Below, piece after piece: positions 1-6,789 of a stretch of DNA of 12,540 nt; the stretch's first letter is position 1; each line of letters opens with the position of its first letter. The notes below the pieces were generated by a model. It did no database searches. It worked only from the letters and a program-made list of their open reading frames with translations, and was not told the origin of the DNA. Position numbers and translations under genes: made by a program. This DNA is from Acidobacteriota bacterium (GTDB taxonomy: Bacteria; Actinomycetota; Actinomycetes; Actinomycetales; Micrococcaceae): the NCBI GenBank assembly GCA_019352125.1, contig JABBNV010000020.1, forward strand, positions 6,638 through 19,177. Reading direction: 5' to 3'.

Positions 1-150
1 ACCCGTGATGAGCGTGCTATTTGACGTCCCCGCAGCGGTGGTCAGGGCGGTAGACAATTTAGTTTCTTCCGCCTTGATCTCAGCAGCGTGACCGGTAGCA
101 GTGCTAATGACACCGCGCGCCGCAGCCACGTGAATATCCCAACTTGTCAC
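1..150 (-). CDS. DUF6507-like (WXG100-like) small protein, 3' part cut by window edge
   Basis: Reading leftward from a GTG at 150-148, 50 codons run open to the window edge. The protein begins V(M)TSWDIHVAAARGVISTAT, then an Ala/Thr/Ser-rich helical stretch. The N-terminal xxWDI followed by a GV hydrophobic helix resembles actinobacterial DUF6507 proteins, short helical proteins loosely like WXG100/ESX substrates; this family call is from memory of the pattern. The start is well supported: a strong Shine-Dalgarno GGGAGGAGGAG (complement of 156-166) lies 5 nt upstream. The gene is downstream of and co-oriented with the XPB-type helicase, 102 bp away, with a stem-loop between them, so it is probably a separate transcription unit. 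Most of the protein is outside the window, and partners such as an ESX cluster or toxin cannot be judged. Confidence 0.6.
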   Translation of the reverse strand, partial: MTSWDIHVAAARGVISTATGHAAEIKAEETKLSTALTTAAGTSNSTLITG

Positions 151-155
151 ACCAA

Positions 156-166
156 CTCCTCCTCCC
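156..166 (-). promoter_or_regulatory. Strong ribosome binding site of the DUF6507-like gene
   Basis: The minus strand reads GGGAGGAGGAG, then TTGGT and GTG. This purine run decides the GTG start at 150 for the partial gene at the left edge. Confidence 0.7.
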
Positions 167-215
167 GTACCAAAACACCAATAAGTACACTCTAAGGCGA
201 TATGCGCGTCGGTGA

Positions 216-237
216 CGATGGGGAGAACTCCCCATCG
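216..237 (-). terminator. Stem-loop after the XPB-type helicase gene
   Basis: CGATGGGG (216-223) and CCCCATCG (230-237) form a perfect 8-bp stem with a 6-nt loop. It starts 15 bp beyond the stop codon of the helicase gene. There is no U-tract, so it could be a weak or factor-assisted terminator or a 3'-end stabilising hairpin. Its position at the end of the three-gene minus-strand run supports a transcript boundary. Confidence 0.45.
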
Positions 238-252
238 GAGACATCCATATGG

Positions 253-1896
253 CTAGGCTGTAGCGATGTCCTTGGCATCGAGAATCCGGTAGGCATAGCC
301 CTGCTCAGCCAGGAAGCGCTGCCGCTTGGCGGCAAAGTCCTGATCCAGCGTGTCCCGGGCAACCAGTGTGTAAAACCTGGCGGAGCGGCCGTCGGCCTTG
401 GGCCGCAGTAGCCTGCCCAGCCGCTGAGCCTCCTCTTGCCGCGAGCCGAAGGAGCCAGATACCTGAATCGCCACGGAGGCCTCGGGCAGGTCAATGGAGA
501 AGTTAGCCACCTTGGAAACCACCAGCGTGGTCACCTCACCGGCGCGGAACGCGTCGAATAGCCGCTGGCGTTCTTTCACTGAGGTGTCACCCTTGATGAC
601 GGGGGCGTCCAGTCGCCTGGCCAGATCATCCAGTTGGTCAATATATTGGCCAATGATGAGCATCGCTTCGCCAGCATGTTGCGCCACAAGTTGCTCGACG
701 ACGTCCGACTTACTATCCGAGGTGGCGCACAATCGGTACTTGTCGCCGTCGTCCGCCATGGCGTAGGCCGTGCGCTCATCACGGGGCAAATCAACGCGAA
801 CCTCCACGCAGTCAGCCGGCGCAATATAGCCCTGCGCCTCGATGTCCTTCCACGGTGCGTCGTAACGCTTGGGGCCAATGAGGGAGAACACCTCTCCCTC
901 CCGGCCATCCTCGCGGATCAGGGTAGCAGTCAGTCCCAACCGCCGTCGTGCTTGTAAATCAGCCGTCATGCGGAAAATTGGGGCCGGCAGCAGGTGAACT
1001 TCGTCGTAGATAATCAGGCCCCAATCGTTGGCGTCCAGGAGTTCCAGATGGGGGAACAGGCCGCCGCGCTTGAGCGTGAGCACCTGATAGGTGGCAATGG
1101 TGACCGGGCGGATTTCCTTCACGGCACCGGAGTATTCGCCAATTTCACTCTCCGTCAGTGTGGTGCGAGCCAGTAGCTCCTCCTTCCACTGCCGGGCGGA
1201 AACGGTATTGGTGACCAGAATCAGCGTGGTGGTGCCAGAAACAGCCATCGAGGCAGCACCTACCAGCGTCTTGCCGGCGCCACAGGGAAGCACCACCACG
1301 CCGCTTCCACCGGCCCAAAAATTCTCCACGGCCATCTGCTGATACGGCCGCAGCGACCAGCCATCTTCTGTGAGAGCAATGGGGTGCGGCTTGCCATCAA
1401 CGTAGCCAGCAAGATCCTCCGCAGGCCACCCCACCTTGAGCAACAGTTGCTTCAATTGCCCACGCGCGGAGGAGTGCACCACCACCGTCATGGGATCGAT
1501 GCGCGGGCCCAATAGCCCTTCAATCTTCTTGGCGTGCAGTACTTCTTCTAGGACGGGGTAGTCATCGGTACGGAGCACTAAGCCGTGCTGCGGGTCCTTT
1601 TCCAACCGTAGGCGCCCGTAGCGGCTCATCGTGTCCGCAATGTCAATCAATAATGCATGCGGCACAGCAAACCGTGAGTACTTCAGGAGAGTGTCCAGCA
1701 CCTGCTCAGCGTCCAACCCCGCGGCACGTGCATTCCACAAACCTAGCGGAGTCAAGCGGTACGTGTGCATGTGCTCCGGCGCGCGTTCCAGCTCAGCAAA
1801 GGCAGCGATGGCATGCCGAGCCTCGGTGGCCAGCTCGTGGCCCACTTCCAGCAGGATGGTTTTGTCACTTTGGACAATGAGTGGGCCATCGGTCAT
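253..1896 (-). CDS. XPB/Rad25-type superfamily 2 DNA helicase
   Basis: This 547-residue protein is a full-length bacterial XPB-like 3'-5' DNA helicase/translocase, a family linked to nucleotide excision repair and DNA unwinding. An N-terminal domain (about 1-130) precedes a damage-recognition-like segment. The ATPase core then shows LRPYQ (182-186), Walker A PCGAGKT (204-210), the Walker B box DEVH (298-301), motif III TAT (323-325) and, just after it, the RED triplet (328-330) diagnostic of XPB. The second RecA domain has the motif VI run QRLGRLLRP (491-499). All key residues are present. The ATG at 1896-1894 overlaps the TGA of the preceding gene as ATGA, indicating translational coupling with the 828-residue partner. 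Actinobacteria commonly carry this helicase, but its in vivo role there is less clear than in eukaryotic TFIIH. The family call is secure; the repair role is inferred. Confidence 0.95.
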   Translation of the reverse strand: MTDGPLIVQSDKTILLEVGHELATEARHAIAAFAELERAPEHMHTYRLTPLGLWNARAAGLDAEQVLDTLLKYSRFAVPHALLIDIADTMSRYGRLRLEKDPQHGLVLRTDDYPVLEEVLHAKKIEGLLGPRIDPMTVVVHSSARGQLKQLLLKVGWPAEDLAGYVDGKPHPIALTEDGWSLRPYQQMAVENFWAGGSGVVVLPCGAGKTLVGAASMAVSGTTTLILVTNTVSARQWKEELLARTTLTESEIGEYSGAVKEIRPVTIATYQVLTLKRGGLFPHLELLDANDWGLIIYDEVHLLPAPIFRMTADLQARRRLGLTATLIREDGREGEVFSLIGPKRYDAPWKDIEAQGYIAPADCVEVRVDLPRDERTAYAMADDGDKYRLCATSDSKSDVVEQLVAQHAGEAMLIIGQYIDQLDDLARRLDAPVIKGDTSVKERQRLFDAFRAGEVTTLVVSKVANFSIDLPEASVAIQVSGSFGSRQEEAQRLGRLLRPKADGRSARFYTLVARDTLDQDFAAKRQRFLAEQGYAYRILDAKDIATA

Positions 1897-4379
1897 AGCG
1901 GCTCAACCTCCATTACTCGGTGGATAGATACCACTCGCTCAGTTTCTCTCAACGGATCAAAAACGCGCACGCGGCCGCCCTGGACGGATAGTGGAACCAA
2001 AACCAACCGCTCTTGATTCCCTGCGCCGTCCACCAAGGTGATACAGACCTGTTCCCTCAACCGAATCGCCCGCTGCAATGCTTCGAGGCCCAGAGCTGTG
2101 GCTGTTTCGCCACCGGAAGGTACCCACGCAGGTTTACTGCGAAGGGTTGCCAGCTGGGCGCCCACCGCGTCCAGCTTCAGCTCAGGTCCATGAACGAGGG
2201 CGTCATCCTCCGTGCGCTTTGCGGCGGTCACAGTGGCTGCTCGGTTCGTGGCGGGGTGGCTGGAACTCTTTGCTGTCTCAACAGCGGCGTGCAGCCCCAC
2301 CGCGGCCAGAGCGGTAGACAGCTCGGCTGGGTCAGCGGAGCTGATGGCCACGGTGGGGGCCAGGAGCCGTAACTGCAAAGCGGACGACGAAGGGAGCGCC
2401 AGAAAATCTGCCAGGGCCTCCGGATCCTGCGCTATCAGAAAGCTGGTGGCGCTGCCCACCCGCAGCGAGCCGTAGCGCGCGGCCGTGTCCCGAATCAGGT
2501 ATTCCACTGGTTGCGGGACGCCGGTGGCGCTGTGCCGCGTCAAAAACTCCAGGACGGTGGCTTCCGTGTGGCCTGCGTTGAAGGCCCGGCGCAAACTGTC
2601 TGCACTGATGCGATATTGACTGGCCGGTCCCTGACCTTCCGCATCTGCAATGGCCATGACCTGGGCGGTGATTTCCGGTTCCAAATACCCGGGTGCTACC
2701 GCAGTGAGATCCGCCTGGAGCAGAAAATGAGCCACCGGTACCGGTAACACTGAGGCCAGGGTGGCAGCGGCTGCTTCCGGGTCTCCGCTAATGAGCTCGG
2801 TGCCGAAGGGGGACAACGCAGCGGAGCCAAGGATACCCAACCAAGCAGCTTCGCGCAGGAAACCGTCCAGGAGCTTCCGCAACCGCCGCGCCAACCGCGG
2901 CTGCTCCCAGTGCGCGCGGTCCATGATGGCGGTAGCGGACAACGCGGGCCGTCTGCCGGGACTCTGTGCCTGCGCTGTGGCTGTTGCGTTTGCAGTGGTC
3001 GTGGTTGTAGCCGCTGTGCGCTGCAGGAAATCCCGATCCAGATTAGTCAGGGCAGCCACTGCAACCTGACGGAGCGCGGCTGCGTCCGGCCTGCAGGCGA
3101 GCGGGCCAAGAGCGTTGATGGTTCCTGCGGGTCTGCTGGCACTGGCACTTGCCTGTTGCCCCACTAGGGCTGGGAGCCGATCCGTTGCACACCACGCTAG
3201 CGCAAGGATGCGCCATTGCTCCTGGCGGGGTAGATGACTAAAGTCAGCGAAGGTTTGCGAGTTGAGCCGCCACAGGGAGGTATCAACGTCCAGGGTGATG
3301 AGGTTTGCCGCCACCGCCAGCTCCAGCAAGAAGGTCGTCAACTGCTCATCTGCCTGCAGAGCCGCAGCCAGCCTGCGCAGTTCGCGCACGCCAACGCCGC
3401 CAGAGCGCAGCGTGGAAACGGGAGTCTTCTCCACGGCGCTGGCCAGCGCTGCCACATTGCGTAGCAACTCCGTTACCGCAGAGAGCGCAGCGTTGGCCGC
3501 AATTGAGGCGGACACTGTGCCGCCGTCGTCCGTATTAACTGCTGGAGGATCCGCGCGGAAATCATCAATGATGGCGCCGTTCCTCAGAGCTATACCCACG
3601 GCGCGGGGCATCTCCACCGAAGTCTCCGTGATGCCCACAATTAGCCCGTACGCCAGCAGTGAATCCACGGGAGTGAGCCTGTCCTGAAGTTGCGGAATGG
3701 GGCGGCCGGCGCGGGGAACCGTGCCCACTGGGTGCGTACTTAGGTGCCGCAGCACTTCCACGGAGCCGGGGGGTGCCGCAGCAAGCAGCGCATCCAAACC
3801 GTCCAGCGAATCCGCCCACCGCTGAAGCGCACGCGCGGCCGCAAGCGGGTCACTTGCGGGAGGAAGCTTGATGCCTGCAGCGCGCAGCCCCGCAGCGACG
3901 GACACCATACGCGCGCCTGCCAAGGGTACGGTGGCGGCAAGCTCCAGATAGGGCCGCCCCAGCCCGGCAGGATGAGCCCCCATTACTTCGCGCAGACTAC
4001 TGACGGTGAAATGCTCATCCGCGCTCTCGATTTCGCCGGAATTACTGTAGATCAGGGCGCGCGTTGTGAGGCTTTCCAGGAGAGCGCGGAGTAGCTCCGG
4101 CGGGCACCCCGGAATGGCCTCGACAAGATCCGCAGTGGTAACGCCATGTTCCTGGTCCCGGTCCGCGAGTACCACCAGCGCTTGCGCCACGTGCAATTCC
4201 CGCAATGACAGGGAATCGAGTGCACGGCTCAGGCTGGCGCGCGTACAGGCGCGTGCCGCCAGCGCTGCAAAATCCGGAACGGGCGGGGTAATAAGGTCCG
4301 GCCGGGCAACAAAAAGTAGACGCAGTGCTTGGTCATTGCGTGCAGCCAGATTGGCCGTCAGTGCTTTAAGAGACGACAT
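1893..4379 (-). CDS. Helicase-associated domain protein (XPB partner, Helicase_C_3-like)
   Basis: This 828-residue, Ala/Leu-rich, mostly helical protein belongs to the large actinobacterial proteins annotated 'helicase-associated' or 'XPB/Ssl2 N-terminal domain-containing'. The N-terminus (SSLKAL...RPDLITPPVPDFAALAAR, about 2-44) is the conserved family opening. The best domain signal is about residues 550-640: LLQADLTAVAPGYLEPE, then YRISADSLRRAFNAG and VPQPVEYLIRD, as expected for the Helicase_C_3 domain. A Thr/Ala low-complexity linker lies at about 456-475. The C-terminus (about 778-828) is a small beta-rich module reminiscent of WYL-type ends. No Walker motifs are seen, so it is not itself an ATPase. 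It overlaps the helicase gene by 4 bp and probably works with it. Start: ATG at 4379 was preferred to the adjacent GTG at 4382, which would overlap the only Shine-Dalgarno-like AGGAG; even so the spacing is short (2 nt). Confidence 0.85.
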   Translation of the reverse strand: MSSLKALTANLAARNDQALRLLFVARPDLITPPVPDFAALAARACTRASLSRALDSLSLRELHVAQALVVLADRDQEHGVTTADLVEAIPGCPPELLRALLESLTTRALIYSNSGEIESADEHFTVSSLREVMGAHPAGLGRPYLELAATVPLAGARMVSVAAGLRAAGIKLPPASDPLAAARALQRWADSLDGLDALLAAAPPGSVEVLRHLSTHPVGTVPRAGRPIPQLQDRLTPVDSLLAYGLIVGITETSVEMPRAVGIALRNGAIIDDFRADPPAVNTDDGGTVSASIAANAALSAVTELLRNVAALASAVEKTPVSTLRSGGVGVRELRRLAAALQADEQLTTFLLELAVAANLITLDVDTSLWRLNSQTFADFSHLPRQEQWRILALAWCATDRLPALVGQQASASASRPAGTINALGPLACRPDAAALRQVAVAALTNLDRDFLQRTAATTTTTANATATAQAQSPGRRPALSATAIMDRAHWEQPRLARRLRKLLDGFLREAAWLGILGSAALSPFGTELISGDPEAAAATLASVLPVPVAHFLLQADLTAVAPGYLEPEITAQVMAIADAEGQGPASQYRISADSLRRAFNAGHTEATVLEFLTRHSATGVPQPVEYLIRDTAARYGSLRVGSATSFLIAQDPEALADFLALPSSSALQLRLLAPTVAISSADPAELSTALAAVGLHAAVETAKSSSHPATNRAATVTAAKRTEDDALVHGPELKLDAVGAQLATLRSKPAWVPSGGETATALGLEALQRAIRLREQVCITLVDGAGNQERLVLVPLSVQGGRVRVFDPLRETERVVSIHRVMEVEPL

Positions 4380-4408
4380 CACTCCTACGCTACCGCGAGC
4401 TGCGGTGT

Positions 4409-4651
4409 TTAGCGTCGGCGTCGAATGGCCAGGATCAGTACCACTGCAAGGAGCACAAACGCTAGGGGGAACCCGATGAGGGCGATGCCCACCAGCACGG
4501 GAGACGGTGCGCCACCGACTGCGGCAACGACCAGGACGCTCCCCAGATCCACCGCGCAGAGGAAAGCCAGCGCTGCTGCTATCCAGCCTGCGAGGCGTCC
4601 GGTGGATACAGATTTATTGCGGGCAGCGAACTGTGCGGGCACCTGTGGCAT
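4409..4651 (-). CDS. Small two-helix membrane protein
   Basis: An 80-residue protein with a polar N-terminus (ARNKSVSTGRL) and two strongly hydrophobic segments (about 20-45 and 52-75), joined by GGAPSP and ending in RRRR. The positive-inside rule suggests both ends face the cytoplasm, making a helical hairpin in the membrane. No enzymatic motif is visible and I do not recognise a named family. I recall similar short membrane proteins at this position in related genomes, but did not verify that. It lies 29 bp upstream of the helicase-associated gene on the same strand, so it may be the first gene of that operon. The ATG at 4651 has no clear Shine-Dalgarno, which leaves the start or a leaderless message open. 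Confidence 0.6.
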   Translation of the reverse strand: MPQVPAQFAARNKSVSTGRLAGWIAAALAFLCAVDLGSVLVVAAVGGAPSPVLVGIALIGFPLAFVLLAVVLILAIRRRR

Positions 4652-4693
4652 GCGCTTAACGCTAACAGCGGACTAGGTGGGGACAAAGCGAAG

Positions 4694-4722
4694 TTAACCG
4701 CGCATTCGGGTTAAGCTATAAG
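4694..4722 (+). promoter_or_regulatory. Predicted sigma-70-type promoter of the cold-shock gene
   Basis: A -35-like TTAACC (4694-4699) and a -10-like TATAAG (4717-4722) are separated by exactly 17 bp. Transcription would start near 4729-4731 and leave a leader of about 40 nt before the GTG start. GGTTAA (4709-4714) inside the spacer is the reverse complement of the -35 hexamer, so the promoter also carries a small inverted repeat. Confidence 0.6.
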
Positions 4723-4770
4723 ACAATAGTTAATCGTGTGCCCTGGGTGCACCAACGAGCGAGGTTATCA

Positions 4771-5148
4771 GTGCCTACCGGCAAAGTTAAGTGGTACGAC
4801 AATGACAAGGGCTTTGGGTTCCTGACCACGGATGAGGGTCAAGAAGTCTTCTTGCACGCCAATGCCCTTCAACCGGGCGTAGGTGAAATTAAAGTGGGAG
4901 CCCGGATGGAATTCGGTGTGGCCGATGGCCGCAAGGGAGCCCAGGCACTGTCTGCACGACTGCTGGAAGCTGCGCCCTCGGTTGCGAAGGCCAAGCGGAT
5001 GCCTGCTAAGGATCTGGCCCCCATTGTTCAGGACTTGGTTTCCTTGCTGGACAAGTCCACGGGCAAGCTCAACAACGGCTCATACCCTGACAACGCCCGC
5101 GTAGTAGCCCAGGCGTTGCGCATGGTTGCAGACAACTTCGACGCGTAG
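4771..5148 (+). CDS. Cold-shock protein with C-terminal extension
   Basis: This 125-residue protein has a cold-shock domain at residues 1-66: PTGKVKWYD, RNP1-like KGFGFL (13-18) and RNP2-like VFLHA (26-30). These aromatic and basic residues bind single-stranded nucleic acid, so it probably acts as an RNA/ssDNA chaperone in the cytoplasm. Residues 67-125 are an extension absent from classical CspA (about 67-70 residues), with a basic KAKRMPAK stretch followed by predicted helices. This longer form is familiar in actinobacteria. The GTG at 4771 was chosen because it starts the domain in register and has GAGG (4761-4764) 6 nt upstream; a reading extended back to 4738 would add residues unlike the family. 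It is divergent from the membrane protein/helicase run and overlaps the DUF3027 gene by one base. Confidence 0.9.
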   Translation: MPTGKVKWYDNDKGFGFLTTDEGQEVFLHANALQPGVGEIKVGARMEFGVADGRKGAQALSARLLEAAPSVAKAKRMPAKDLAPIVQDLVSLLDKSTGKLNNGSYPDNARVVAQALRMVADNFDA

Positions 5149-5720
5149 TGGCTGCTAAAACCAACGCCTTGACGCCTGGCTCACTTCCCGTGTGGCGAAG
5201 TGGCAAACCAGACGCCGTGCTCGCAGCTGCGGTAGACGTAGCGCGAGACGCGGTGCTCAGTATTGCCGACGACGCACACATTGGTGCGCATCTTGGTGTG
5301 AAGACCGAAGGTGAGCGAGTAGCTACTCACGTCTTCTCGTGTAACCGTCCGGGCTACAAAGGCTGGCTATGGTTTGCGGTGCTGGCGCGGGTTTCGCGTT
5401 CAAAGCACGTGACCGTAGATGAGGTCGGCCTGGTTCCCTCGGCTGATTCCGTGGTGGCGCCCCCTTGGGTTCCATGGGCTGCCCGAGTGAGGCCCGACGA
5501 CGCCCGCGAGCAGGACCCCTCCTACGCTGCCAATGGAGGCGTAGAAGCCTCGGTGGCGGATGCCGCGCTCGCAGAGGCCGCTGTTGCTGAACCCGCTGTG
5601 GCTCAATCCGCCACGGACGATTCCTCTGCGCTAGAAGCGCCCGTGGACGACGCAGACACCGGCGCTGCAGACACCGGTCCTGCTGACACGCTGGAGCCCG
5701 AGCCTACGGACGTGCAGTAG
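5148..5720 (+). CDS. DUF3027 family protein, short form with acidic tail
   Basis: A 190-residue protein whose residues about 20-117 match the DUF3027 pattern: GKPDAVLAAAVDVARDA, then VKTEGERVATHVFSC, RPGYKGWLWFAVLARVSR, VTVDEVGLVP and APPWVPWAARVRP. The function is unknown. After RVRPDD the family usually continues with a GDLLP-type stretch and a cysteine-containing C-terminal part. Here this is replaced by an acidic Ala/Asp/Glu/Pro-rich tail (about 128-190), probably disordered. The GTG start at 5148-5150 shares one base with the cold-shock stop (TAGTG) and lacks its own clear Shine-Dalgarno, so translation is probably coupled to the cold-shock gene. The 3' end overlaps the convergent SDR gene by 17 bp. 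The conserved pairing suggests a shared role, perhaps in RNA handling, but that is only inference. Confidence 0.85.
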   Translation: MAAKTNALTPGSLPVWRSGKPDAVLAAAVDVARDAVLSIADDAHIGAHLGVKTEGERVATHVFSCNRPGYKGWLWFAVLARVSRSKHVTVDEVGLVPSADSVVAPPWVPWAARVRPDDAREQDPSYAANGGVEASVADAALAEAAVAEPAVAQSATDDSSALEAPVDDADTGAADTGPADTLEPEPTDVQ

Positions 5721-6636
5721 CGTTCCACCAACTCAACGTGTGATCGATGCCCTCGGACAATGGCGTTGGTGCGAGTCCCAGGAGCTCTTCACTCTTCGCC
5801 GAGTTCATGACAAAGGGTCGATCGAACTGGTATGACATCTCGGCCACCTCGCGCATAGCTGGCGATACCAGCCCGATGGCTCGCAGTACGCCGCCGGATA
5901 GTCCGGAGACCTTAGCCGCAGGCGCCCCCGCGCGAGCCGCATATGCTTGGGCAAACTGTCGTTGCGTGGTGGGCCCCACCGTGGGCGCGTGTAGCACCGA
6001 ATTCCAGAGATCTTCCCGCTGTGCCGCGGTGACCATGGCCCGGGCCAAGTCCTCAATGTACGTGAATGAATGCGGCATATCCGGGTTGCCGACGGCCCAA
6101 AGCCGTTTGCCGGAGAGAGCCGCCACCAACATTCGCTCGCCCGCGTGGGCTGTGCGGGCGTCCGGGCCGTAGAAGTCCGATGCCACGACACTCACGTTGT
6201 TGGTCTCTGACGCCTGGCGTGCGGCCAGAAGCTCCGTGCGCACGCCGCGTTTTCCGCCCTGCGCAGCGCGGGGCGAATCTTCCGTGATGACGTGCTCCGG
6301 AGTGGAGTATGAATAAAGGCTTTCGGGAAAGACGACGACGGCGTTGGCGCTGCGCCCGGCTGAAAGTACAGCTTGTTCCATGGTTGGGAGAAGCTGCTGC
6401 CACGCCTTGGCGGAGTACGCAGCATGGGCGCAATGGAAGATAGCCGAGACTCCGGCCGCCGCCGCGGAAAGTGTTTGAGCGCTGGATGCATCGCCGATTT
6501 GAAGATCGATTCCTGGGAGTTGTGGCCCTTGGCCCGAGCGGGAAAGTAAGGTTCCGCGGTGGCCTTGCTGGGCCAGCTGTTTGGCAACATTGGAGCCGAC
6601 GGGGCCCGCTCCAATGACGAGGTATTTAGTGGTCAT
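5704..6636 (-). CDS. Atypical NAD(P)-binding SDR / epimerase-like protein
   Basis: This 310-residue protein starts with a Rossmann fold: YLVIGAGPVGSNVAKQLAQQG with GxGxxG at 9-14. It continues with IGDASS (47-52, the acidic residue contacting the adenine ring in extended SDRs), AIFHCAH (65-71), VVFPESLYSY (101-110) and HSFTYIEDLARAM (189-201), typical of NAD-dependent epimerase/dehydratase-like proteins. The canonical catalytic YxxxK is not evident where expected (Y108-Y110 are not followed by Lys at +4), so it may be an atypical SDR reductase or a redox-sensing NAD(P) binder. The substrate is unknown. The ATG at 6636 has GGAG 7 nt upstream (complement of 6644-6647). It is divergent from a TetR regulator, with two palindromic sites between, so it is very likely that regulator's target. 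Confidence 0.85.
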   Translation of the reverse strand: MTTKYLVIGAGPVGSNVAKQLAQQGHRGTLLSRSGQGPQLPGIDLQIGDASSAQTLSAAAAGVSAIFHCAHAAYSAKAWQQLLPTMEQAVLSAGRSANAVVVFPESLYSYSTPEHVITEDSPRAAQGGKRGVRTELLAARQASETNNVSVVASDFYGPDARTAHAGERMLVAALSGKRLWAVGNPDMPHSFTYIEDLARAMVTAAQREDLWNSVLHAPTVGPTTQRQFAQAYAARAGAPAAKVSGLSGGVLRAIGLVSPAMREVAEMSYQFDRPFVMNSAKSEELLGLAPTPLSEGIDHTLSWWNATARP

Positions 6637-6664
6637 GAGTTCGCTCCGTGGAGGTAGTTGATTG

Positions 6665-6687
6665 CTTAGAGAGCAGTGCTCTCTAAG
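6665..6687. promoter_or_regulatory. Probable TetR operator, perfect palindrome
   Basis: CTTAGAGAGCA (6665-6675) and TGCTCTCTAAG (6677-6687) are perfect reverse complements around a single central base. An 11-bp-arm palindrome of this size in the divergent space between a TetR gene and a neighbour is the classic layout of an autoregulated TetR operator. It covers the predicted transcription start of the SDR-like gene. Confidence 0.75.
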
Positions 6688-6688
6688 G

Positions 6689-6717
6689 AGTATAGGATGA
6701 ACACTTCACTAAAACAA
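6689..6717 (-). promoter_or_regulatory. Predicted promoter of the SDR-like gene
   Basis: On the minus strand TTGTTT (complement of 6712-6717) and TATACT (complement of 6689-6694) are separated by exactly 17 bp. Transcription should begin near 6682, inside the perfect palindrome at 6665-6687. The -35 hexamer abuts the second palindromic core, so regulator binding at either site should block RNA polymerase. Confidence 0.6.
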
Positions 6718-6738
6718 GAGCACTGCTCACTATTGTTT
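6712..6738. promoter_or_regulatory. Second, imperfect TetR operator
   Basis: GAGCA-C-TGCTC (6718-6728) repeats the central core of the first palindrome, 47 bp away centre to centre. It is flanked by AAACAA (6712-6717) and TTGTTT (6733-6738), also reverse complements but offset by four bases on the right. A further right half-site TGCTCT occurs at 6762-6767, close to the TetR start. Confidence 0.55.
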
Positions 6739-6789
6739 CTCATGCACTCTTAAGTTGACACTGCTCTGCAACGTTGGTTGGCTTGGTAC

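Noticed and set aside
3262..3687. Open reading frame antisense to the helicase-associated gene
   Set aside because: Ser/Ala/Arg-rich shadow typical of G+C-rich DNA; no recognisable domain and no ribosome binding site noted.
4738..4770. Upstream extension of the cold-shock protein
   Set aside because: The extra residues are unlike the family, whose N-terminus PTGKVKWYD fits the GTG at 4771 with GAGG 6 nt before it.
6755..6760. Perfect TTGACA as a -35 for the TetR gene
   Set aside because: No acceptable -10 occurs 16-18 bp downstream before the start codon, so I did not call a promoter there.
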